Origin: Leptofilum sp041748655
GTDB taxonomy: Bacteria; Chloroflexota; Anaerolineae; Promineifilales; Promineifilaceae
Assembly: GCA_041748655.1 (NCBI GenBank)
Contig: JBGTCV010000117.1
Coordinates: 1-64,000 of the forward strand
DNA: 64,000 nt
Direction of reading: 5' to 3'
Position numbers and translations under genes: made by a program. The notes beneath the pieces were generated by a model. That model did no database searches. It saw only the letters and a list, made by a program, of their open reading frames with translations, and was not told the origin of the DNA. Of the stretch, positions 26,643 to 35,135 are shown one piece after another (within the stretch, counting starts at the first letter, position 1; every line of letters starts with the position of its first letter).

Positions 26643-28331
26643 CTAATCGCGGGTGAGCTTGCGGTAGGTGATGCGGTGCGGCCGGTCGGCCTTGTCGCCC
26701 AGGCGGCGTTGGCGGTCTTCCTCGTAATCGCTGTAGTTGCCGATGTGCCAATGCGCCTGGCTTTCGCCCTCAAAGGCCAAAATGTGCGTCGCCACCCGGT
26801 CCAAAAACCAGCGATCATGCGAAATAATGACGGCCGATCCGGCAAAGCTTTCCAGCCCCAGCTCCAGCGCCCGCAGCGTGTTCACGTCCAGGTCGTTGGT
26901 TGGCTCATCCAGCAGCAGCAGGTTGCTGCCCGATTTGAGCAGCTTGGCCAGATGCACCCGGTTGCGCTCGCCACCGGAAAGGGTGCCAACCTTCTTTTGC
27001 TGGTCGCTGCCCGCAAAGTTGAAGCGAGAGACGTAAGCGCGGGAGTTCACCCGGCGCGGCCCCAATTGCAGCGTTTCCTCGCCATCAGAGATTTCTTGGA
27101 AGACCGTTTTGTCCGGGTCAAGGTCGTCCCGGCTTTGGTCTACGTAAGCCAGCTGCACCGTATCGCCGACGTTGAAGCTGCCGCCATCTGGCTGTTCCTG
27201 GCCCACAATCATGCGGAAGAGGGTGGTTTTACCCGCCCCGTTTGGCCCGACGATACCCACAATGCCGCCCGGCGGCAGCTCGAAGGTGAGATCGTCGTAC
27301 AGCAGCGTGCTGCCATACCCTTTGCTGACGCCTTTGGCCTCTACCACAATATCACCCAGGCGCGGCCCCGGCGGGATGTAAATTTCCCGCTCTTCGTTGG
27401 CACGATCCTGCTCGCTGGAGAGCAGCTCATTATACCGATTGATGCGGGCTTTGGCTTTGGTCTGCTTCCCTTTCGGAGTCAGGTTGATCCATTCCAGCTC
27501 GCGCTGGAGAGTGCGCTGCCGGGCGGATTCGGTTTTCTCTTCCTGAGCCAGACGATCCTGCTTTTGGGCCAGCCAGGAGGAGTAGTTGCCTTTCCAGGGG
27601 ATGCCATAGCCGCGATCCAGCTCCAAAATCCAGCCCGCCACATTGTCCAAAAAGTAGCGGTCATGGGTGACGGCGATGACGGTGCCGGGGTACTGCTTGA
27701 GATGTTTTTCCAGCCAGGCCACCGATTCGGCGTCGAGGTGGTTGGTGGGCTCGTCCAGCAGCAGGATGTCTGGCTGCTGGAGCAGCAGGCGACAGAGGGC
27801 GACGCGCCGCAGTTCGCCCCCGGAGAGGTTGACGATGGGGCTGTCGCCCGGCGGGGTGCGCAGGGCGTCCATGGCCAGCTCCAGGCGGCTGTCCAGGTTC
27901 CAGGCGTCCATGTGGTCCAGCTTGTCTTGCAGGACCCCCTGCCGTTCGATGAGGTCGTTCATCTCGTCGTCGCTCATGGGCTCGCCGAATTTCAGGTTGA
28001 TTTCGTCAAATTCACGCAGGGCATTGACCACTTCTTGCGCCCCTTCCTCAACAATGTCACGCACGGTTTTGCTGTCGTCGAGCCGGGGTTCTTGTTCCAG
28101 ATAGCCAATGGTGTAGCCGGGGGAAACGGCCGTTTCCCCCACATATTCCGTATCCACCCCGGCCATAATGCGCAGCAAGGTGCTTTTACCGGAGCCGTTC
28201 AGCCCCAACACGCCAATCTTGGCCCCATAGAAGTAGGATAGGGAAATGTCGCGCAGGATTTGTTTGTTGGGCGGCACAATTTTGCCGACGCCCATCATTG
28301 AATAGATAACTTTTTTATCGTCCGTTGTCAT
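26643..28331 (-). CDS. ettA: Energy-dependent translational throttle EttA (ABC-F)
   Basis: A 562-residue ABC-F protein that binds the ribosomal E site and gates the first peptide bond according to the ATP/ADP state. It has two ATPase domains: Walker A GLNGSGKST and GPNGAGKTT, signatures NLSGGELRRVALCRLL and TLSGGERNRVHLAKLL, and Walker B LLLLDEPTN twice. The arm and linker (rich in Lys/Arg, LTPKGKQTKAKARINRY) match EttA rather than other ABC-F proteins, and the length is right. A variable loop near residue 67 (GETAVSPG) is encoded by the perfect 22-bp palindrome at 28119-28140, the only ACGGCCGT in the gene. Confidence 0.95.
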   Translation of the reverse strand: MTTDDKKVIYSMMGVGKIVPPNKQILRDISLSYFYGAKIGVLGLNGSGKSTLLRIMAGVDTEYVGETAVSPGYTIGYLEQEPRLDDSKTVRDIVEEGAQEVVNALREFDEINLKFGEPMSDDEMNDLIERQGVLQDKLDHMDAWNLDSRLELAMDALRTPPGDSPIVNLSGGELRRVALCRLLLQQPDILLLDEPTNHLDAESVAWLEKHLKQYPGTVIAVTHDRYFLDNVAGWILELDRGYGIPWKGNYSSWLAQKQDRLAQEEKTESARQRTLQRELEWINLTPKGKQTKAKARINRYNELLSSEQDRANEEREIYIPPGPRLGDIVVEAKGVSKGYGSTLLYDDLTFELPPGGIVGIVGPNGAGKTTLFRMIVGQEQPDGGSFNVGDTVQLAYVDQSRDDLDPDKTVFQEISDGEETLQLGPRRVNSRAYVSRFNFAGSDQQKKVGTLSGGERNRVHLAKLLKSGSNLLLLDEPTNDLDVNTLRALELGLESFAGSAVIISHDRWFLDRVATHILAFEGESQAHWHIGNYSDYEEDRQRRLGDKADRPHRITYRKLTRD

Positions 28332-28412
28332 CGGGAGTCACTCTCTTTTGTTTTTTCAAATTTGGATTATGGGGGATTATACAACGGCCGTTCGGCTTAC
28401 GCCCTCTTTAAT

Positions 28413-28566
28413 CACCCGTAGGGGCGGGACCGCCGGGAAACCATCCTGGCTATGCAAAACCAGATCCGCCCCGGCGGTCTCGCCCATTACTTCGCCATAT
28501 TTTGGGCAAGACGGCGCGGGATTGTCTTGGTCTGTTTGTCAAAGGTCCCCCCGCGCCGTCCCGCCC
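28413..28566. repeat. REP-like repeat, copy A
   Basis: A 154-bp unit with two GC-rich hairpins: GGGCGGGACCGCCGGG pairs with CCCCGGCGGTCTCGCCC, and AGACGGCGCGGG pairs with CCCGCGCCGTC. It differs from copy B (29136-29289) at only six positions that I can find. It sits 15 bp after the end of the RAYT gene, in the gap before ettA. Confidence 0.9.
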
Positions 28567-28581
28567 TTACGGACGGTATTG

Positions 28582-29127
28582 TCAGATGCGGTAGGTCATT
28601 TTAGTGAGGAGGGTGTCCAGGTTTTCACGGTCTTCGGCCCAGCGGGTGGGGTTGTTTTGGATGTATTGTTGGGTAGCGCGCCATTCGCGCTCATTGCGGA
28701 TGATGCGCTCGTAATAGCCACGCTGCCAGACCTTACCGCCAGGGGTATGGCGCAGCTGGTTGATTCGGGTGGCAACGGCCGTTTTATACCGACCCACCAC
28801 CACACCCAACGAACCAACGGGCGCATTCTGGAAAACGTTATCTGACATTGTGGCACGTTCGTTCAATACAATTTCCAGAAAGATCAAAATCAAATGAACA
28901 TGATTGGGCATCACGATCCATTCATCCAGTTCGACATGAGCGGCATGTTTTTGGATGGGAATTCTGCCTATGGCGTGGGTAGCAATTTCTTGGAAATCGG
29001 CCGTTTCAAACAAATTCTCTCGCTGGTGGGTGCAAATGGTTACGAAGTAATAACCAGCAGAACGATAGTCCCAATCTTTTAGGCGAATGGATCGCCGGTG
29101 ATGTTTGTACGGATCATACTGGTTCAT
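28582..29127 (-). CDS. REP-associated tyrosine transposase (RAYT)
   Basis: A 181-residue Y1 transposase of the IS200/IS605 superfamily, REP-associated branch. It cuts and joins single-stranded REP hairpins. The HUH metal motif is HVHLI in EWIVMPNHVHLILIF near residue 75, and the likely nucleophile tyrosine is in WQRGYYERIIRNEREW near 142. The N-terminus YRSAGYYFVTICTHQRE is typical. The frame is intact. No ribosome site is obvious before the ATG, where the 3' edge of repeat copy B begins. Confidence 0.92.
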   Translation of the reverse strand: MNQYDPYKHHRRSIRLKDWDYRSAGYYFVTICTHQRENLFETADFQEIATHAIGRIPIQKHAAHVELDEWIVMPNHVHLILIFLEIVLNERATMSDNVFQNAPVGSLGVVVGRYKTAVATRINQLRHTPGGKVWQRGYYERIIRNEREWRATQQYIQNNPTRWAEDRENLDTLLTKMTYRI

Positions 29128-29135
29128 CGAATTAA

Positions 29136-29289
29136 CACCCGTAGGGGCGGGACCGCCGGGGAATCATCCTGGCCATACAAAACCAGATCCGCCCCGGCGG
29201 TCTCGCCCATTACTTCGCCATATTTTGGGCGAGACGGCGCGGGATTGTCTTGGTCCGTTTGTCAAAGGTCCCCCCGCGCCGTCCCGCCC
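29136..29289. repeat. REP-like repeat, copy B
   Basis: The second 154-bp copy of the two-hairpin unit, about 96 percent identical to copy A and in the same orientation. It lies between the start of the RAYT gene and the stop codon of metG (7 bp away), so it could also serve as the metG terminator. Confidence 0.9.
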
Positions 29290-29295
29290 CTCCGA

Positions 29296-31077
29296 TCAGT
29301 TATCTAAACGGGCGAGTTCGTCTTCAACGATGGATTGGTCAAGCTTTTTGAAGAGGGGGTGCGGTGCGGGCAACCTACGGCCGATCGGGATTTCGCTGCG
29401 GATCCATTGGCCAACGGCCGTTTCCCCCTTATACGTCAGACCCTGGTGGGATTTGCTGCTTTCCGCATATTCTTCCACCACCTGCTCACCAAACAGCATG
29501 CCCATTTCGCCCAGCAGTTCATGCAGCTGCTGGCTGGTAAAGGGCAAAATAGGCGACCAAAGCAGCTTCAGGCCGCTGATCGCTTGAATGGTGGTGTAGA
29601 GCGACCGCGCCGTTGCTTGCAGATCGGTTTTGGCGGTAGTCCAGGGGCTGGTATCTTCCAGATATTGGTTCACCAGGCTGGAGAGGCGCAAATTTTCTTG
29701 CACCACGGCGCGGAACTTGCAGCCATCGTACAAGGCCGCCACCGTCTCGAAGCCAGCATCCACAGCGGCGAGCAGCTCGCGGTCTTTGTCGGTGAGTTCG
29801 CCGGGATCGGGCACCACGCCATTGAAGTACCGTTTGGTCATGTTCAACACGCGGTTGACCAGGTTGCCCCAGTTACCCACCAGCTCGGAATTGTTGCGGT
29901 CCACGTACCCTTGCCAGCTCCAGTCGCTGTCGCGGGATTCGGGCATAACGGCCGTTAGATAATAGCGCAGCGGGTCCGGGTCGTACCGCTCCAGCGCCTC
30001 CAGCATCCAGACGCCCCAGCTGCGGCTGCCGCTGATTTTTTGCCCTTCCATGTTCATAAACTCGTTGGCGGGCACATCGTAGGGCAGATTGAGCTGCGCT
30101 TCTGGGTCTTCGTTGTAGAGTCCCTTGGAACCAAACAGCTGGGCGGGCCAGAAAATGGTGTGGAACGGAATGTTGTCCTTGCCGATGAAGTAAACCGTGC
30201 GCGCCTGGGGATTTTGCCACCACAGCTTCCACGCCTCAGGGTCGCCGCTGTTTTTGGCCCACTCGATGGCGGCGGATAGGTAGCCAATGACCGCCTCAAA
30301 CCAGACGTACAGCACCTTGTGCTCGTACCCGGCCACAGGCACAGAAATGCCCCAATCCATGTCGCGGGTAACGGCACGGCCGATCAGCCCCTGATCGACA
30401 AAGTTACGGGCGAAGTTGATGACATGGGGGCGCCAAAACGATTTGTTCTCGTCGTGCAGCCAGGCTTGCAGGCCAGCCTCGGCGATGGCGGGCAGATCGA
30501 TGAAGAAATGCTCCGTGTCGCGCAGTTCCAGGGCAGAATCGTCCATCTTGCTGCGCGGGTTGAGCAGCTCGGCGGCGCTTTCAAAGAGGGTGTTGCAGTT
30601 GTCGCACTGGTCGCCGCGTGCCGGGTGGTAGCCACATTTGGGGCAGGTGCCTTCCACGTAGCGGTCGGGCAAAAATTTGTTGGCGGAAGGCGAATACATT
30701 TGCTTGGTAACTTTACGGTAGATGTATTCATTTTCCAACAGGGACAGGAACATATCTTGCGACACTTTGTGATGATTTTCGGTGTCGGTGTGGGTGAAGA
30801 GGTCGTAGGTAAGCCCCATTTTTTGGAAGAGATCGAGGAAACGGCCGTGATAATAATCAAACACTTCCGGCACGGACTTGCCCAACTGTTCTGCCTTGAC
30901 CGTCACCGGGGTACCGTGGCTGTCTGAACCAGACACCATGAGCACATGGTTGCCGCGCAGGCGATGATAGCGGGCATAAATATCGGCTGGCAGGTAGGAA
31001 CCCGTCACGTTACCCTGATGAATATCGGCATTGGCATACGGCCAGGCCACACTGACAAGAATATATTCTTTAGCCAT
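29296..31077 (-). CDS. metG: Methionine-tRNA ligase, variant active-site motifs
   Basis: A 593-residue class I synthetase that charges tRNA with methionine. The catalytic domain is clear (AWPYANADIHQGNVTGSYL, GSDSHGTPVTVKAEQLG) with a zinc knuckle (CPKCGYHPARGDQCDNC) and a C-terminal anticodon-binding domain. Two signatures deviate: HIGH reads HQGN, and KMSKS reads KISGS (in GQKISGSRSWGVW). The rest of the fold is normal, so it is probably active, but it may be a divergent lineage or a paralogue. The ATG is 3 bp after the stop of the upstream EVE-like gene, so the two are likely co-translated. Confidence 0.92.
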   Translation of the reverse strand: MAKEYILVSVAWPYANADIHQGNVTGSYLPADIYARYHRLRGNHVLMVSGSDSHGTPVTVKAEQLGKSVPEVFDYYHGRFLDLFQKMGLTYDLFTHTDTENHHKVSQDMFLSLLENEYIYRKVTKQMYSPSANKFLPDRYVEGTCPKCGYHPARGDQCDNCNTLFESAAELLNPRSKMDDSALELRDTEHFFIDLPAIAEAGLQAWLHDENKSFWRPHVINFARNFVDQGLIGRAVTRDMDWGISVPVAGYEHKVLYVWFEAVIGYLSAAIEWAKNSGDPEAWKLWWQNPQARTVYFIGKDNIPFHTIFWPAQLFGSKGLYNEDPEAQLNLPYDVPANEFMNMEGQKISGSRSWGVWMLEALERYDPDPLRYYLTAVMPESRDSDWSWQGYVDRNNSELVGNWGNLVNRVLNMTKRYFNGVVPDPGELTDKDRELLAAVDAGFETVAALYDGCKFRAVVQENLRLSSLVNQYLEDTSPWTTAKTDLQATARSLYTTIQAISGLKLLWSPILPFTSQQLHELLGEMGMLFGEQVVEEYAESSKSHQGLTYKGETAVGQWIRSEIPIGRRLPAPHPLFKKLDQSIVEDELARLDN

Positions 31078-31080
31078 TAT

Positions 31081-31776
31081 TTATTCGTCATCTTCTTCGT
31101 AGTCGTCTTCTTCGTCGTCGTCCTCTTCCTCATCTTCGGCCACTTCGGTGAGCGCTTCGGCCAACAGTTCAAAATCATCTTCGTTGATGCTAAAGAACAG
31201 TTCGGCTTCCAGGCGCAGCCGCTTGAAGCGAGGTTGACTTTCCAGTTCAACGGAATCAATATCGGCCCCTTTGTCTAGCTTACTAGAAACAGCGTCGATA
31301 TCTATGGGGAAGAATTCGGCCCTTTCTACCGGCACGGTGAAGAAGTATTCTTTGGGATTAGCCGTTACCGGATCGCCGGTAATGGTGGCAACCGCAAAGA
31401 AGGTTTGCGTTTCTAGCGCGTAAAAAATAAGCCGATCACCCGATTGCAGCTTAATATCGCTGTCGGCAGGTGGAGCCATTAACATGCGCTCTGGCCAACC
31501 GGGAAAGTTCATCTCGTCTATGGCGGGCACGCTGATGATCTTAATGTAATGGTTGGCATTGGATGAAATGACCCGCTTGGCGGCACGAGCGCTGCGGCTG
31601 GCGGCCTTTGCTTCATATTCGGCCGCAATATTTTCCCAAATACGTTCCTGGAGATCTATTTTCAGATCCGCTTCTGACCCATCTTCCGTGAAGCGTACGC
31701 GCATTTTGGGTGGATTGATTTCCAAAACTATGTATTCACCCTTGCGGTTGGCATATACCCCGTTGACCTCAAACAT
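31081..31776 (-). CDS. EVE/PUA-like protein with acidic tail
   Basis: A 231-residue protein that I recognise only in part. Residues from about 65 to 165 have the spacing of an EVE or PUA-like domain (GWPERMLMAPPADSD, then LQSGDRLIFYALETQTFFA), a fold that binds modified bases or RNA. The last 20 residues are nearly all Asp and Glu. There is no signal peptide or membrane segment. GGGAG lies about 9 bp before the ATG. It is the first gene of a pair with metG, which suggests a link with tRNA or translation, but this is inference. Confidence 0.65.
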   Translation of the reverse strand: MFEVNGVYANRKGEYIVLEINPPKMRVRFTEDGSEADLKIDLQERIWENIAAEYEAKAASRSARAAKRVISSNANHYIKIISVPAIDEMNFPGWPERMLMAPPADSDIKLQSGDRLIFYALETQTFFAVATITGDPVTANPKEYFFTVPVERAEFFPIDIDAVSSKLDKGADIDSVELESQPRFKRLRLEAELFFSINEDDFELLAEALTEVAEDEEEDDDEEDDYEEDDE

Positions 31777-31901
31777 ACTTCAATCTCCCATCTTAAATTC
31801 ATCGCCAACTATGTCTGGCATCTCTTTTTGACCAATTGGGCAGCATAGTATCGTTTTCAACCACTCTTGGCAAGTCTTTTCTTTAATTTTTGGGGAGAAA
31901 G

Positions 31902-33227
31902 TCAGGGGAGATTGCTAAAGCTGGTACCATTCCATTGGGTGAGGCTACGGCCGTTCATCCCCACACAGCCATCGCGCACAATTTCTACCAACCCATCCTC
32001 ATTCATATCCATGACGCCCAGGCTGCCCTGACAGCTGCCGGGCAAGGGCAGCAGCGCCACCGTCTCCTCGTGGGCGGTCAGGACAAAGCTGAGGCCGCTG
32101 GCGGCATCTTGCAGCACCAGATCGGGCAGGCCATCCTGAGTCAGGTCGGCCGTGGCGGCAATTTCCGGGCGGCCAATGGGCTGGCTGCGGCTGGAAAGCG
32201 GCTGATGGTGCAGCAGGGTTAGCTGACCAGCGACGTCCCGCGTCAGCAGGGTGAGGTCGGTGAGATGCGGATAGTGGGCAGTGCTGACCCGCAGCAGCAG
32301 CAGCTCATCCTGGCCGCTGCCGGTGAGATCGAGCCACTGCCAGCTGGCGGTACGCGGCGGGGATTGGCTGAGCCAACGGCCGTTCATATCGGCCAGGGCG
32401 GCGGGACCTTGCAGGTTTAGCTGGTTCAGCAGGTCGGCCACGTCCCCTTTGGTGTAGGTGGGATTGGGGGATGCGGGAAGGGAAACGGCCGTTTCCAGCC
32501 CAATATCCCTGTTTGCCACCTCGGGTTCCGTGAAGCGAATGCGACTGGCGTTGGCCACGACGGGCTGATTACAGCCAAATTGCAGGGCCAACCCCTGCGC
32601 CTCGCTCTGGATGCCAATGGTGGCGCTGCTGCCATTGTTGCCTTCCAGCAGGGTGACATCTTCATACAAAAAGAGGATGTCCTGGCTGCCTTCAAACAGC
32701 TGCACGGCAAACGTCACCCGGTCGTCCGGCTCGCCAAAGCGGGGAACATCGTCCCACTCCAGCACAAAAATGCGGTTGGGCGCTTCGCCTACCACATCAT
32801 ATTCCAGAAAACCAAAGGAGGTTAAATCGAGATCGTCCCAAAACGGGGCGATCATATCCCCCATGCCAGTAACGGGGCCTTCGTTCATACAGCTGTTGCC
32901 AAAGAAGGGATTGCCGCTGCCAAATTGCAGATTGCCGTTGCTGCTGGCCTGAAGCTCTGTGTAAGTAGTGCCGTAAAAAGTGAAGGGAAAAGGCAGTTCT
33001 AACGTGACGATCCCATCATCGCTGTAGAGGCGGGTGTCGGTGGTGGCGTCGATGTAGGCGAAGGCGGTGCCGCTGTCGCAGGTGTAGCCGTAGAGGTCGG
33101 GGCCGGGGCAAAGGGCAACGGCCGTTCCGTAAGCCGCCTGGGTATCGCGGCGCAGCACAAAAAAGAGGATGATGACGGCCGTTATCAGCAAAAGAATCCA
33201 GGGAAACAATCGACGAAGCACACGCAT
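31902..33227 (-). CDS. Exported protein, nidogen-like and FG-GAP-like
   Basis: A 441-residue protein with an N-terminal signal or anchor (residues 6-25). A domain with the look of the nidogen/bacterial PEP-sorting-like beta fold follows (LPFPFTFYGTTYTELQASS, then DMIAPFWDDLDL). The C-terminal half has Asp-rich, repeat-containing segments typical of FG-GAP/VCBS beta-propellers (DLTQDGLPDLVLQD, DMNEDGLVEIVRDG) that often bind calcium. It is likely a cell-surface adhesin or sensor; the ligand is unknown. The start is ATG 33227; it has no ribosome site but a -10-like box 6 bp upstream. Confidence 0.75.
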   Translation of the reverse strand: MRVLRRLFPWILLLITAVIILFFVLRRDTQAAYGTAVALCPGPDLYGYTCDSGTAFAYIDATTDTRLYSDDGIVTLELPFPFTFYGTTYTELQASSNGNLQFGSGNPFFGNSCMNEGPVTGMGDMIAPFWDDLDLTSFGFLEYDVVGEAPNRIFVLEWDDVPRFGEPDDRVTFAVQLFEGSQDILFLYEDVTLLEGNNGSSATIGIQSEAQGLALQFGCNQPVVANASRIRFTEPEVANRDIGLETAVSLPASPNPTYTKGDVADLLNQLNLQGPAALADMNGRWLSQSPPRTASWQWLDLTGSGQDELLLLRVSTAHYPHLTDLTLLTRDVAGQLTLLHHQPLSSRSQPIGRPEIAATADLTQDGLPDLVLQDAASGLSFVLTAHEETVALLPLPGSCQGSLGVMDMNEDGLVEIVRDGCVGMNGRSLTQWNGTSFSNLP

Positions 33228-33233
33228 GGGCAA

Positions 33234-33239
33234 AGTGTA
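33234..33239 (-). promoter_or_regulatory. -10 box, likely leaderless transcript
   Basis: On the minus strand TACACT lies 6 bp before the ATG of the exported-protein gene, and no ribosome site is present. This suggests a leaderless mRNA, as for recQ. Confidence 0.35.
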
Positions 33240-33269
33240 GCGCAGCGTAGAGGGGCTGACAAGCAGCGT

Positions 33270-34016
33270 TTATGACGGTTCTGGTTCGGGTTTAGATTGA
33301 GTCATACGGCCGATTTGGAACAACACTGCTAAAAGAATTACCAGGCTGCCAATCTGCAACAGATGGTAGCCATCACCAATAACCGGGCTGTTTTCACGAA
33401 AAGCATCGACAAACAAACGGCCTGCACTGTAAACGGCTATGCTGAACAGAAACGGCCGTCCCACTTCATACACCGCTGGCCGGCTGACGCGCCACCAGGT
33501 AAATAAGGCCAGCCCACCCACCAACAGCTCATACAGCTGCACCGGATGCCGCCGCACGCCAAATTGGGTAATGCCCCAGGGAACGGCCGTTAGCGATCCA
33601 TACCCCGGCCCGCCCATAAAATCGGCCAGGCTGACCACCATCAGGCCAAACAGCAGGCCAGGAATGAGCGCATCCAGCGCGGGCCAGGGCCGCAGCCGTT
33701 TGGCACGGCCATAAAAAAATGCGGCAGCCAGGCCCAAAACAACACCGCCCCAAATGTTGTACCCGGTATTGAGCGGCCAGATGATGTTGAGCAGATTGTT
33801 TTGGAACGCAGACCAATATTGCGCCACAAAGGTGAGCCGTGCCCCTATGAAGCCGAGGAATACGGCCGTTGCCGCCACGCCATAAATCAATTCCCGGTTT
33901 TGTTTAACCCGATCCGCCGTCCGCTCTACCAAAGACAAACCCAGCCAGGCCCCCAAAATAATGACTAAACCGGCCGTGGGGAAAAGCAGACCGCCAATGC
34001 TAACTGTCGGAAACAT
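33270..34016 (-). CDS. lgt: Prolipoprotein diacylglyceryl transferase-like protein
   Basis: A 248-residue membrane protein of the Lgt family with about seven membrane segments. Lgt attaches diacylglycerol to the lipobox Cys of lipoproteins. Conserved elements include GARLTFV near residue 58, NIWGGVVLGLAAAFFYG near 87, RRHPVQLYELLVG near 155 and GRLFVDAFRE near 205. The usual HGG-type motif is only partly matched, so I call it Lgt-like. ATG 34016 has no strong ribosome site. A tlpA-like gene lies just upstream on the same strand, separated by a word-repeat tract. Confidence 0.8.
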   Translation of the reverse strand: MFPTVSIGGLLFPTAGLVIILGAWLGLSLVERTADRVKQNRELIYGVAATAVFLGFIGARLTFVAQYWSAFQNNLLNIIWPLNTGYNIWGGVVLGLAAAFFYGRAKRLRPWPALDALIPGLLFGLMVVSLADFMGGPGYGSLTAVPWGITQFGVRRHPVQLYELLVGGLALFTWWRVSRPAVYEVGRPFLFSIAVYSAGRLFVDAFRENSPVIGDGYHLLQIGSLVILLAVLFQIGRMTQSKPEPEPS

Positions 34017-34019
34017 AGG

Positions 34020-34075
34020 AATGGTTAATAGTTAATGGTGAATTGTAAATGGTTAATGATTGCACTTTTCACTCT
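34020..34075. repeat. ATGGTTAAT word tract
   Basis: The gap between the Lgt-like and TlpA-like genes consists of variants of one word: ATGGTTAAT, AGTTAATGGT, AAATGGTTAATG, then TTCACTCTTCACT. It resembles the tracts at 12961 and 57681 in design but uses another word. Confidence 0.5.
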
Positions 34076-34642
34076 TCACTGTCCTGCTAACATGCCTTCA
34101 ACGCGGCTTTGCAGCACGGCTTCGCTTAAAATGCCAATGATTACTTCACGCACCACGCCATGCTGATCAATGAAAATAGTCGTGGGCAGGCTGTTGACCT
34201 GGTACAGGCGGCTGGTCCGGTTGTTTGGGTCTACTAGCAGCGGATAGCTCACGTTATATTCGTTGCCAAATTCGGTAATGGTGGGAATATCTTCGCCCTG
34301 GTTGATGCCGATGAAGGCGGCGCGGCCGTTATATTTCACGCTGGCCTGCTGTAAGCTGGGCATCTCTACCCGGCAGGGGGCGCACCAGCTAGCCCAAAAG
34401 TTGAGCACCACCAGCTGCCCGGCAGCCCCGGCTGTATCCACGATGTCAGACAGGGTGACGGTTTGGCCAACGGCCGTTTGCAGGGTAAAGTCTGGCGCTA
34501 AATGGCCTACAATCGGCGCTTCGGTAAGCGTGATCGGGCCGCCTGCCTGCACCACCGGCTCCCGCGATACCACAATCCAGGCTGTGCCCAGCAGTGCCGC
34601 CAGCCATAAAAGAATGATCCATTCAAAGCGTGTTTTCAACAT
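34076..34642 (-). CDS. TlpA-like thiol-disulfide oxidoreductase
   Basis: A 188-residue membrane-anchored thioredoxin-fold protein. One membrane segment lies at about 10-25. The redox motif CAPC is in NFWASWCAPCRVEMPSL near residue 93, and the cis-Pro loop is in VNSLPTTIFID near 155. It acts on the outer face to reduce disulfides, for instance in cytochrome c or CuA maturation, which fits the oxidase in the same window, although they are 20 kb apart. The ATG at 34642 has no ribosome site and a TAAAAT box 7 bp upstream. Confidence 0.92.
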   Translation of the reverse strand: MLKTRFEWIILLWLAALLGTAWIVVSREPVVQAGGPITLTEAPIVGHLAPDFTLQTAVGQTVTLSDIVDTAGAAGQLVVLNFWASWCAPCRVEMPSLQQASVKYNGRAAFIGINQGEDIPTITEFGNEYNVSYPLLVDPNNRTSRLYQVNSLPTTIFIDQHGVVREVIIGILSEAVLQSRVEGMLAGQ

Positions 34643-34649
34643 GCCGCTG

Positions 34650-34655
34650 ATTTTA
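34650..34655 (-). promoter_or_regulatory. -10 box of the TlpA-like gene, leaderless
   Basis: On the minus strand TAAAAT ends 7 bp before the ATG at 34642, with no ribosome site between. The site overlaps the leader of the divergent DUF3291 gene, whose own ribosome site is AGGAGG at 34669-34674. Confidence 0.45.
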
Positions 34656-34682
34656 CCACGATTGTTCAGGAGGTTTCATACC

Positions 34683-35135
34683 ATGACAAACTATCATTTA
34701 GTGCAAATCAACATCGCCCGTATGAAAGCGCCGCTGGAGGATCCGATCATGCAGGAATTTGTGGCGGGGTTGGATCCGATCAATGCTCTGGCCGATGCCG
34801 CGCCCGGTTTTGTCTGGCGGCTCCAGGATGATTCCGGGGATGCGACCAGTTTACGGCCGTTTCCCGACGATTATCTCATTGTCAACATGTCTGTTTGGGA
34901 ATCTGTGGCAAGCTTGCGCCTGTTTACCTACAAAACCGCCCACGTTGCGTACGTGCGGCAGCGCAAGGCGTGGTTTGAAACGCTCGATCAGCCAATTTAT
35001 GCGCTCTGGTGGCTGCCCGCCGGGCAAATCCCCACCGTGGCCGAAGCCAAAATCCGTCTGGAGCATCTCATCGAGCACGGCGACAGCCCCACCGCCTTCA
35101 CCTTTGGTAAACCGTTTGCCCCAACTGGCGGCTGA
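34683..35135 (+). CDS. DUF3291 family protein
   Basis: A 150-residue protein that matches DUF3291: the N-terminal YHLVQINIARMKAPLEDP, then DPINALADAAPGFVWRLQ and the WWLPAGQIPTVAEA segment. The fold is a dimeric alpha-beta barrel like that of monooxygenase-type ABM domains; the function is unknown. AGGAGG at 34669-34674 precedes the ATG by 8 bp. It is divergent from the TlpA-like gene and ends base-to-base against the convergent rimO stop. Confidence 0.88.
   Translation: MTNYHLVQINIARMKAPLEDPIMQEFVAGLDPINALADAAPGFVWRLQDDSGDATSLRPFPDDYLIVNMSVWESVASLRLFTYKTAHVAYVRQRKAWFETLDQPIYALWWLPAGQIPTVAEAKIRLEHLIEHGDSPTAFTFGKPFAPTGG

Larger units (their letters stand above)
28413..29289 (-). mobile_element. 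RAYT transposase flanked by REP-like direct repeats
   Basis: Two 154-bp repeats in the same orientation enclose a single Y1/HUH transposase gene, with gaps of 15 and 8 bp. This is the layout of a REP/BIME element with its REP-associated tyrosine transposase. The element lies between ettA and metG and does not break either gene. The near-identity of the copies suggests recent duplication or gene conversion. Confidence 0.82.

Noticed and set aside
26676..28241. A 521-codon plus-strand frame opposite ettA
   Set aside because: The minus strand encodes EttA with all ABC motifs; the long opposite frame results from GC bias at third codon positions.
28413..29289. Insertion sequence with terminal inverted repeats
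   Set aside because: The flanking repeats are direct and contain REP-type hairpins, and the transposase is a Y1 RAYT, so it is not a DDE-type IS.
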